DNA of 64,000 bases. Origin: Streptomyces sp. NBC_00094. Its GTDB lineage: Bacteria; Actinomycetota; Actinomycetes; Streptomycetales; Streptomycetaceae. Each line of letters starts with the position of its first letter. The first letter of the stretch is position 1. Shown here one piece after another: positions 1 through 6,754 of the stretch. The position numbers and the translations under genes are program-made. The notes beneath the pieces were generated by a model. It made no database searches, was not told where the DNA came from, and saw nothing but the letters and a program-made list of their open reading frames with translations. The DNA is taken from assembly GCF_026343125.1 (NCBI RefSeq), contig NZ_JAPEMB010000001.1, positions 2,852,001 through 2,916,000 of the forward strand, written 5' to 3'.

Positions 1-1167
1 CTCGCCGGTGAGCCCGCTCGCGGCACGGATCACCAGGCCGCCGAGGTCCTCGGAGCCCGCGATGACCGGGGCGACCCAGGTGTCCTCGTCGGCCAGGACC
101 GGACGGCGGCGGGCGTGCGCGTCGAGCGAGGCCTTCTTGACGGTCTTCTCGTCCAGGCCGGGGATCTCCCCGCCGGCGAGGCAGCGGCCGCCCTGGTCGT
201 GGATGAGGACGGTGGCGTCGAGGGCGTCCCCCGCGGCCTTGGCCACGTTGCCCAGGTCACCGCCGGCGAGGACGAGGTTCATGATGCGGCTGTGGGCCTC
301 GCTGACATGCCGCATCCGGGTGAGGCTGGTCCGTACACGGGAGCTGTCGCGCTCCAGTTCGGAGACCTCGGCGCGGGTCCGGTCGAGGAGTCCGGCCTTC
401 TCCACGGCGAGGGCGGCGAGGTCGGCGAGCGCGGTGAGGAGGCCGATCTCCTCGGAGGTGTGGTCGCGGACGCGCCGGTCCGCGCCGTAGAGCACGCCGA
501 TGACGGTCTCCCCGCTGCGCAGCGGCGCGGCCATGATGGCGTGCACGTCCTCGGCGCGCAGGGCCGCCTCGGCCGCCTCGTCGAAGGCCGGCGCGTGGAC
601 GCCCGCGTCGAGGGAGCCGGAGGGGGCGAAGCGCTCGTCGGCGAGGTAGTCCGCGGTCCAGACGGGCTCGTCGTGGAGCTGGACCGCGCCGCCGAGTCCG
701 TACCCCTCGGCGATCCTGAGCCCGGCGGCGAGGTGCGGTCCGGTCGTCCGGCCGGGGCCGGTGTCGAGCCCGGCGCGGGCGCCCTCGATCGTGTGGACGT
801 GGCAGCTGCCGTGCGGGCCCCGCAGCGTCACGAACGCCAGGTCGAGGCCGAGGAGCCGGCGGGCGCGGCGGATGACGACGCGAAGCAGGCTGTCGAGGTC
901 GTACGAGAAGGTCAGATCGCGCGCGGTGTCGGTGAGGGCGGCGAGTCCGGCCTCGCGGCGCGCGGCGTCCTCGTGTCCGGAGCGGACCTCGGCGGCGAGC
1001 TTCACGGCCCGCTCCAGGCGGTCGAGTCCGTCGCCGGTGAGACCGCCCAGGCGGGCCTCGTCGAGGAGTTCGTCGAAACGTGCGGGCGGGGCCTGGCGGG
1101 CGATCAGTTCGAGGACCGCGAGCAGCGCGTCGGCACCGCCGGCTGCGTCCGCGCCGTGCGAGGTCAT
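1..1167 (-). CDS. GAF-domain transcriptional regulator (C-terminus outside window)
   Basis: The reading frame runs from an ATG at 1167 to the window edge without a stop, giving 389 residues of a longer protein. Residues about 95-260 read as a GAF sensor domain (segments such as LTFSYDLDSLLRVVIRRARR and IMAAPLRSGETVIGVLYG). A coiled linker (about 270-300) and a second globular region follow. In actinobacteria this layout usually ends in a PucR/CdaR-type helix-turn-helix, so the protein is probably a ligand-responsive cytoplasmic activator of a catabolic operon lying left of the window. That DNA-binding part is not visible, so the regulator call is inference from architecture. A GAF-containing signalling enzyme is the alternative. 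It lies upstream of, and on the same strand as, genes beyond the edge. Confidence 0.7.
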   Translation of the reverse strand, partial: MTSHGADAAGGADALLAVLELIARQAPPARFDELLDEARLGGLTGDGLDRLERAVKLAAEVRSGHEDAARREAGLAALTDTARDLTFSYDLDSLLRVVIRRARRLLGLDLAFVTLRGPHGSCHVHTIEGARAGLDTGPGRTTGPHLAAGLRIAEGYGLGGAVQLHDEPVWTADYLADERFAPSGSLDAGVHAPAFDEAAEAALRAEDVHAIMAAPLRSGETVIGVLYGADRRVRDHTSEEIGLLTALADLAALAVEKAGLLDRTRAEVSELERDSSRVRTSLTRMRHVSEAHSRIMNLVLAGGDLGNVAKAAGDALDATVLIHDQGGRCLAGGEIPGLDEKTVKKASLDAHARRRPVLADEDTWVAPVIAGSEDLGGLVIRAASGLTGE

Positions 1168-1327
1168 GGCCCCACTCCCGTAAATAGAGCGAAATCGGGT
1201 GCCTTGGAGGAAACCCGTCCTGCTCGCCGAAACTAATTCGGCTTCGGGAGCCGGTCAACACAGGATCTGCCACGATCCAACGCCGCCCCGGCGCGCTTCG
1301 TTCCCGCGGGCGCGGCCGGGCGGGTCC

Positions 1328-2215
1328 TCAGACGAGCGAGCCCACGGGGACGGGCCTGGCCGTCCGGCCGCCCGGGGTGTACTGGACGGGCACATGGGCG
1401 CCGAGGAGGGAGCGGGCCGGGATGTGCCGCACGGCGAGGACCGAGCTCTGGAGCCGGCGCAGCCGCGCCGAGGGCTCCATGCCGTTCTCCCCCAGGAGGG
1501 CGGCGCGCAGCCGCTCGTACGCGGTGAGGGCCTCGTCGTGGTGGCCGCAGCGCAGCAGCGCGATCATGTAGTGGGCGTGCAGGGGCTCGCTGGTGCGGTA
1601 GCGGGCGACGAGTCCGGAGAGTTCGGAGAGGAGCTCGGCGTGCCGGCCCAGGCCGAGCTGCGCCTCGATCCACTGGTCGAGCACGCTGAGCCGGGACGCC
1701 TCCAGGCGTTCGATCTCGCAGCGGAGCCGGGGCCCGGCCGCCACGCCCGCGTAGGGCTCGCCGCGCCAGAGGGCGAGGGCCTCGCCGAGCCGGAGCGCGG
1801 CGCGCGCGAGGTCGCCGGCCTCCATGGCCCGGTAGCCGGCGCCGGCCGCCCGCTCGAACTGCCAGACGTCGTTGACGCCGCCGCCGGTGTCGAGGCGGTA
1901 ACCGCCCGGCTGGGAGACGAGGATCGCGTCCGCGGTGCGCCGGTCCGACCAGCCGGGGCGGGGCTCCGCCGCGTCGGCGCCACGGAGTGCGCTCGCGATG
2001 AGGGTCCGCAATTCCGCTATGTGGGACTGGAGTTCGGCGCGGGCGCCGCGCGGGGCGCCGGAGGGCCAGAGCTCCTCGGTCAGGACCGTCACGGGGACGA
2101 GCTGGTCGGCGCTGGCGGTGAGCAGGGCGAGCAGCTGTCGCGGGGCGGCTGCCGTCGGAGTGATCGACGCGCCGTTCTCCCGTACCGAAAGCCCCCCCAG
2201 GATTCGGACGTCCAT
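1328..2215 (-). CDS. SARP/AfsR-family transcriptional regulator
   Basis: This 295-aa protein has the two domains of a stand-alone Streptomyces antibiotic regulatory protein. Residues about 1-95 form an OmpR-like winged helix (MDVRILGGLSVRENGASITP, then the RQLLALLTASADQLVPVTVL recognition region). Residues about 100-250 form the bacterial transcriptional activator domain (AALRLGEALALWRGEPYAGV, RYRTSEPLHAHYMIALLRCG). The ATG has a GAGGGGG ribosome-binding site a few bases upstream. Such proteins activate secondary-metabolite or developmental genes by binding direct repeats near -35 elements. No biosynthetic genes flank it here, so it is either an orphan or acts at a distance. The 540 bp upstream is unusually rich in repeats and AT-rich near the start. 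I saw no TTA (bldA-dependent) codon in it. Confidence 0.88.
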   Translation of the reverse strand: MDVRILGGLSVRENGASITPTAAAPRQLLALLTASADQLVPVTVLTEELWPSGAPRGARAELQSHIAELRTLIASALRGADAAEPRPGWSDRRTADAILVSQPGGYRLDTGGGVNDVWQFERAAGAGYRAMEAGDLARAALRLGEALALWRGEPYAGVAAGPRLRCEIERLEASRLSVLDQWIEAQLGLGRHAELLSELSGLVARYRTSEPLHAHYMIALLRCGHHDEALTAYERLRAALLGENGMEPSARLRRLQSSVLAVRHIPARSLLGAHVPVQYTPGGRTARPVPVGSLV

Positions 2216-2759
2216 CTTGCCCCCTCAGTGCCTGTGCGGTGTCTGCGCGCTGGATGACACTCGTTGATTAGAAAAGACCCCCGCAGGCATGTCAATAAGA
2301 AACCGCGGGGTATGGAATGACGGCCTGTGATATCGGGCTGCTTCACCCCATTTGAGGGGATATTTCTGCAGCAGATTTTCGTCACTGGCGCAGACCTTTG
2401 GCTCCCGAAAGACTGTTTCAGGACCCGGGGGTACGCTTTCGCAGGGTCCTTGAGGATGCCGAAGGGGTGGTCAACCGCGATTTCACGCCAGAAACCGCCG
2501 GGCTGGTCGGTTCCGCCGGAAGGGCTCCCGCGGACGGCCCGGGAGGGATCGCCGAAGGACCGCCGGGCGGCTCCCTCGGGGGCCGCCGGGCGGTCGACGG
2601 GCCGTCGGCGAGCAGGCCGGCCGGGCGGCCGGCAAGCGGGTCGGCAGGCGGCCGGCGAGCAGGTCGGCAGGCGGTCGGCAGGCGGCCGGCAGGCGGTCGG
2701 CACCAGGGGCGTCTCGCCTGATCCGCAAGACGCGCCCCGCCGGACAGGCCCTGGGTCCG
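2216..2759. other. Gene-poor spacer upstream of the SARP gene
   Basis: About 540 bp without a credible gene. The 2220-2420 part is less GC-rich than the surroundings and should hold the SARP promoter. It contains short G/C inverted repeats around 2278-2310 and 2346-2359. The 2606-2702 part is a minisatellite (separate entry). Open frames across it are compositional artefacts rich in Arg, Gly and Ala. Confidence 0.6.
2606..2702. repeat. 11-12 bp tandem minisatellite
   Basis: About eight consecutive units begin at 2606, 2618, 2630, 2642, 2653, 2665, 2676 and 2687, with a degenerate ninth at 2698. The best units read CGGCAGGCGGC or CGGCAGGCGGT (11 bp); earlier ones are 12 bp variants such as CGGCGAGCAGGC. 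The unit length is close to one DNA helical turn. It lies between convergent-free minus-strand genes, 390 bp or more upstream of the SARP start. Confidence 0.8.
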
Positions 2760-3230
2760 TCAGAGGACCGCAGCGGCGGTGAGCGCTCCGAACGAGACCG
2801 TGATCAGAGCCGTACGGACCAGGTGGAAGCCGTTCCACCGCTTCTCGAACGCGGCCCGGACCGTCGACGGGTCCTCGCCGCCCGGACGCTCCGAGGCGGC
2901 GAGCGCCACGTTCAGCGGGACGTTGCCGCCGACGGTGACGAGGTGGTTGAGGGCCGCGGCCACGAGCCCGGCCAGGACCAGCCACTTCTGGGTGTCCGTC
3001 CGCCCGTCGACCGGGACGAGGAACGCGGCGACGGGGAAGGCGACGACCCCGAAGAAGACGAGCAGGAACACGGCCCTCGGGACGCATTCGTTGATCCGGC
3101 GCATCGCCGTGACGAACTCGGCGTCCGTCAGACGGCCGAGCGCGGGCATGATCCCGGTCTGGAAGATCAACATGAAACCGGCGTAGAGGCCGGTGCATCC
3201 GACGGCGAGGGCGAGCAGCAGGGTGGCCAT
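2760..3230 (-). CDS. DUF1772 (anthrone oxygenase-like) membrane protein
   Basis: A 156-aa integral membrane protein with about four hydrophobic helices: MATLLLALAVGCTGLYAGFM at the N-terminus, then VFLLVFFGVVAFPVAAFLVP, a helix around LVLAGLVAAALNHLVTV, and the C-terminal LITVSFGALTAAAVL. The conserved NxPLN-type element appears as GGNVPLNVAL, followed by a WNGFHLVRT segment. This is the pattern of DUF1772, a family that includes anthrone oxygenases, although most bacterial members have no known reaction. The length fits the family. It sits 33 bp downstream of the vWA lipoprotein gene on the same strand, so co-transcription is possible. The function remains unknown. Confidence 0.8.
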   Translation of the reverse strand: MATLLLALAVGCTGLYAGFMLIFQTGIMPALGRLTDAEFVTAMRRINECVPRAVFLLVFFGVVAFPVAAFLVPVDGRTDTQKWLVLAGLVAAALNHLVTVGGNVPLNVALAASERPGGEDPSTVRAAFEKRWNGFHLVRTALITVSFGALTAAAVL

Positions 3231-3263
3231 GCGGCCATTCTGGCCCGCTGCCCGCCTCCCGCG

Positions 3264-4910
3264 TCAGCTGTACGGGTCTCCCGACTTCAACTCGCCGTCC
3301 CCGGAAGCGCTTTCGCCCGGCTCCGCGGTCGGCCCGAGCAGCCGCTCGGCCTGCCGGACGGCCTCGGCGAGCTCCCGGACCACCGCCGATCCCGACCGTC
3401 CGGCGATCGCCTCGGCGCGCTGCGCGAGCGTCGCGAGCCCGGGGTCGCCCGGCAGGTCGCCGCCGCGCAGGGCGTCCGCGAAGTAGGCCGTGATCGCCGT
3501 GAGTTGGAGGCTGTCGTGGCCGCCGTCCCAGACTCCGGCGGAGAGCGCCTCGACCGCGACCGTGCCGGAACGCTCGTGCGGCGCCCGGGTCTTCGGGTCG
3601 AGCCAGCGGACCGTGGCGGTGGCGACGCGGCCCTTCGCCCCGGGCCGGGTCTTCACGGCGTACAGCGCGGTGACGGTGTGACCCGCGCCGACCTCGCCGC
3701 CGTCCACCCCGTCGTTCCGGAAGTCCTCGTCGGCGACCTCCCGGTTCTCGTACCCGATCAGCCGGAAGTTCTCGACGGTCCCCCGGTCGAAGGCGACCTG
3801 CGCCTTGGCGTCACGGGCGCGCAGCTCGACATGGGCGGGCAGCTGGTCGACGAAGACCTTGCGGGCCTGCTCGGAGGTGGAGACGTACGTCGTGTGGCCG
3901 TCGCCCTTGTCGGCGAGCCGCTCCATGAAGTCGTCGCCGTACTCACTGCCGACTCCGACACCGAAGAGCGTGATCCCGTGGAGCCTGCGCTCCTCGTCGA
4001 TGCGGCGGAGGATCGCGTCCGCGTCGGTCTCACCGGTGTTGGCGAGGGCGTCGGAGAGCAGCACGACCCGGTTGGTGGCGCCCTCGCGGCGGCCTTCGAC
4101 GGCGACGTCGTAGCCGGTGCGGACGCCGGCCTCGACGTTGGTGGACGAGGTCGTCGCCAGGGAGTCCACGACCTCGCGGATCCGGCCCCGGGAGTCTCCG
4201 ACGCGGGTCATGGGCAGCCGGGTCTCGGCCTCGTCGCTGAAGGTGACGAGGGCGATCGAGTCGTCGTCGCGGAGCTCGTCGGTGAGCAGCCCGAGGGACT
4301 CCTTGACGAGGTCGAGACGGCCGGGCTCGTCCATCGAGCCGGAGATGTCGACGACGAAGGTGAGGGCGGCGGGCGGGCGGGCGCCACTCCGGTCGGCGCC
4401 GCGGGTGGCGAGCCCCACCCGGACCAGGGACCAGCCGTCCTGCCCGGTGCGGGCCCCGTCGAGGCTCACGCCGAAGCCGTTGTCCGCGGGGCGCGGGTAG
4501 TCGGGGCGGAAGCTGTTGACGAACTCCTCGGGGCGGACGGTCGCCGGTTCGGGCAGCCGGCCCTCGGACAGCGCCCGGCGGGCGTAGCCGTACGAGGCGG
4601 TGTCCACGTCGAGGGCGAAGGTGGAGAGGTAGTCGGGGGCGGGGGGCCGGGTGCGCTGCTCGCCCTCCTCGGGCGCGGCCGCGTCGGCTCCCGGGGTCGC
4701 CGTTCCGGGGGCGACGTACCCCGGCTTCCCGGACCCGCCGCCGGAGGTGCCCGGTGCGGTGCGGCCGGGGCCGTCGGCGCGCGACGCGTCGTGGCTCCCG
4801 CCCGACGCGCCGCAGCCTCCGACGGCAAGCCCGGCGACGAGCACCCCCGCGATCACGGCCCCGAACCGGGCTCCACGGCGCCCGTCCACTGTCACTCTCC
4901 GTCGACTCAT
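3264..4910 (-). CDS. von Willebrand factor A domain lipoprotein with DUF3520
   Basis: A 548-aa lipoprotein. Residues 1-33 are a signal peptide with lipobox LAVGGC (Cys33), so the mature protein should be anchored on the outer face of the membrane. After a Gly/Pro-rich linker, residues about 92-150 match the region that precedes vWA domains in YfbK-like proteins. The vWA domain spans about 180-360 and keeps the metal-ion site as DISGSMDE (Asp188, Ser190, Ser192). The C-terminal third (from AHVELRARDAKAQVAFDRGT) resembles DUF3520. Family members are thought to mediate metal-dependent protein interactions at the envelope; the partner is unknown. The start is supported by a GGGGGAGA sequence just upstream. 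Confidence 0.9.
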   Translation of the reverse strand: MSRRRVTVDGRRGARFGAVIAGVLVAGLAVGGCGASGGSHDASRADGPGRTAPGTSGGGSGKPGYVAPGTATPGADAAAPEEGEQRTRPPAPDYLSTFALDVDTASYGYARRALSEGRLPEPATVRPEEFVNSFRPDYPRPADNGFGVSLDGARTGQDGWSLVRVGLATRGADRSGARPPAALTFVVDISGSMDEPGRLDLVKESLGLLTDELRDDDSIALVTFSDEAETRLPMTRVGDSRGRIREVVDSLATTSSTNVEAGVRTGYDVAVEGRREGATNRVVLLSDALANTGETDADAILRRIDEERRLHGITLFGVGVGSEYGDDFMERLADKGDGHTTYVSTSEQARKVFVDQLPAHVELRARDAKAQVAFDRGTVENFRLIGYENREVADEDFRNDGVDGGEVGAGHTVTALYAVKTRPGAKGRVATATVRWLDPKTRAPHERSGTVAVEALSAGVWDGGHDSLQLTAITAYFADALRGGDLPGDPGLATLAQRAEAIAGRSGSAVVRELAEAVRQAERLLGPTAEPGESASGDGELKSGDPYS

Positions 4911-5089
4911 GTCATCTCCCCCTCATGGTGCGGCACTTGTGAATGTGACGAATGAAGGGGCCGAACGGAGCAGTCGAAGGAGTTGCGGATGGATCTCGAT
5001 GTGGCAACGGCGACCGGGGTGGACGAGGGTGGCATGGATTCGCCATCCTCCTCAACAGGGCTTGTCACCGTGTGCAGTCGCATGCGTAC

Positions 5090-5845
5090 ATGGAGTGGAC
5101 ATCGATCGGGCGGGGGTGGTCAGCGGTGGCAGAGAGCGCGGGCTCCGTGATGCTCGCCCGTTCGGCGATGAACCGGGCCGCGACCGAGGGACAGCGGCCT
5201 GCGGGGCGCCCGGTCCGGGGCGCGCGGCGGATCAGCGCCGCGCTCGCCGGGCTGGCCGCCTCCACCCGGCACGAGCTGCTGACCTTCGACGACCCCGTGG
5301 CCTCGGCGGGCTTCGCGATCCCCGGGCCGTTCCTGGAGCTGGCGGGCGCGTGCATGCGGGCCGCGGCGGAGCGGGCCGACGAGGTCCGGCGGATCGTGCC
5401 GAGGCACGCCCTGCCCCGGCTGGAGGACGGGCTCCCGCTCCCCGGCCGGGCGCGGCTCGCGGACGCGATCCCGTTCAAGCTGATCGTCGTGGACCGGACG
5501 GTGGCGGCGGTCCCGCTCGACCTGGAGCTGCTCTACAACGGCCTGTTGCTGATCCGCGACCCGGTGGTCGTGCAGGCCCTCGTCCGGGCTCATCACGCCT
5601 GCTGGGCGGCGGCCGAGGAGCTCACGTACGTACCCCCGCCCCCGCTTCCGCCGTGCGGCCTCCCGCCGCAGCTGCGGCCGGTCCTCGACGCCCTCCTGTC
5701 GGGGCTCACGGACGAGACGGCGTCGGCCAGGCTCGGCATGTCGGCGCGGACGTACAGCCGTCGGGTCGGCGAGCTGATGGCGGCCCTCGGCACGACGAGC
5801 CGCTTCCGCGCGGGTGCGGAAGCGGCTCGGAGGGGGTGGGTGTGA
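5090..5845 (+). CDS. LuxR/HTH-type transcriptional regulator
   Basis: The frame is open from 4952, but coding-like sequence begins near 5090. The ATG at 5090 is used here; a GTG at 5126 has the better upstream G-rich sequence (GGGCGGGGG) and may be the true start. The C-terminal ~60 residues form a helix-turn-helix (LLSGLTDETASARLGMSART followed by YSRRVGELMAALGTTSRFRA), like LuxR/GerE DNA-binding domains although shorter than usual at the start. The middle region (FKLIVVDRTVAAVPLDLELL) resembles the effector part of TrmB-like or LuxR-type regulators in streptomycetes that carry a degenerate phospholipase-D fold. No cognate kinase is nearby. It converges with the ABC permease gene. Confidence 0.7.
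   Translation: MEWTSIGRGWSAVAESAGSVMLARSAMNRAATEGQRPAGRPVRGARRISAALAGLAASTRHELLTFDDPVASAGFAIPGPFLELAGACMRAAAERADEVRRIVPRHALPRLEDGLPLPGRARLADAIPFKLIVVDRTVAAVPLDLELLYNGLLLIRDPVVVQALVRAHHACWAAAEELTYVPPPPLPPCGLPPQLRPVLDALLSGLTDETASARLGMSARTYSRRVGELMAALGTTSRFRAGAEAARRGWV
5798..5827 (+). terminator. Hairpin at the 3' end of the HTH regulator gene
   Basis: A perfect 12-bp stem (AGCCGCTTCCGC, 5798-5809, with its complement at 5816-5827) and a 6-nt loop lie within the last codons of the regulator, 16 bp before its stop. The next gene is convergent and ends at 5867, so the hairpin could terminate transcription in both directions. Confidence 0.5.
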
Positions 5846-5866
5846 TCGTCCCGGACCGGAGTGCTC

Positions 5867-6754
5867 CTACGACACGATGTCCTTGCGGGCGAAGCCGCGG
5901 AAGGCGAGAGCGAAGAGGATCACGGCGTACGTCACCGAGATCGCCGCGCCCTTCACCATGCCGCCCCACTCCAGCTGCGGCTGGAGTGCGTCGATCCAGG
6001 CGAACTGCCAGTGCGCGGGCAGGAAGTCGCGCCAGTCGCCGAGCGCCGTGACCGCGTCCAGGACGTTGCCGACGATGGTCAGGCCGACGGCGCCGCCCAC
6101 CGCGCCGAGCGGGGCGTCGGTGCGGGTGGAGAGCCAGAAGGCGAGCCCGGCGGTGACCAGTTGGGAGACGAACACGAAGGCGACGGCGATACCGATGCGG
6201 AGCATCGCGTCCGTGGCGGGCACCGCACCGCCGGTCGGCAGCCGGAGCGGCCCCCAGCCGTAGGCGACCGTGCCCACGGCCAGCGCCACGAGCGGCAGCA
6301 GGACCATCGCGGCCGCGCTGTAGCCGAGCGCCACCGCGAGCTTGGAGGCGAGGAGCCGGGAGCGGGGTACGGGCGCGGCCAGGAGGTAGCGCAGCGAGGA
6401 CCAGCTCGCCTCGGAGGCGACCGTGTCGCCGCAGAAGAGTGCGACGGGGATGACGAGGAGGAAGCCGGCCGAGACGAAGAGGCAGGTCGCGGCGAAGTTG
6501 GCGCCGGAGGCCGTCGCCGTGTCCATCAGGGTGATGCGGCCGTTGCGGTCGCCGTCCCCGGAGCCGCCGATGGCGAAGGCGGCGATCAGGACGAAGGGCA
6601 GGGCGACGAGGATGCCGCCCATGATCAGGGTGCGGCGCCGCTTCCACTGGCGCAGGGCCTCGACGCGCAGCGGCAGGGTGCGGCCGGCCCGGTAGCCGGG
6701 GGCGGCGGTCTCGGCCGGGGGCGCGGTGGCCGTGGTGGTGGTCGGCCCGCTCAT
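5867..6754 (-). CDS. ABC-2 type transporter permease
   Basis: A 295-aa membrane protein with about six helices: RRRTLIMGGILVALPFVLIA, a helix near FLLVIPVALFCGD, VALGYSAAAMVLLPLVALAV, one near IAVAFVFVSQLVTAGLAFWL, VGGAVGLTIVGNVLDAVTAL, and the C-terminal TYAVILFALAFRGFARKD. This fits an ABC-2 permease subunit of the drug/peptide exporter class. Its ATG overlaps the stop of the upstream hydrolase-ATPase gene by four bases (6751-6754), so the two are translationally coupled and should form one transporter, with the ATPase domain of that protein as its motor. The substrate is unknown. The ATG at 6754 was chosen over longer in-frame extensions because of this overlap. Confidence 0.85.
   Translation of the reverse strand: MSGPTTTTATAPPAETAAPGYRAGRTLPLRVEALRQWKRRRTLIMGGILVALPFVLIAAFAIGGSGDGDRNGRITLMDTATASGANFAATCLFVSAGFLLVIPVALFCGDTVASEASWSSLRYLLAAPVPRSRLLASKLAVALGYSAAAMVLLPLVALAVGTVAYGWGPLRLPTGGAVPATDAMLRIGIAVAFVFVSQLVTAGLAFWLSTRTDAPLGAVGGAVGLTIVGNVLDAVTALGDWRDFLPAHWQFAWIDALQPQLEWGGMVKGAAISVTYAVILFALAFRGFARKDIVS

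Noticed and set aside
1328..2215. Secondary-metabolite gene cluster suggested by the SARP gene
   Set aside because: No synthase, tailoring or resistance genes lie within 10 kb; a lone SARP is not evidence of a cluster.
2823..4955. 710-codon plus-strand open frame
   Set aside because: It lies opposite the vWA lipoprotein and DUF1772 genes and has the Arg/Gly/Val-rich composition of a high-GC shadow frame.
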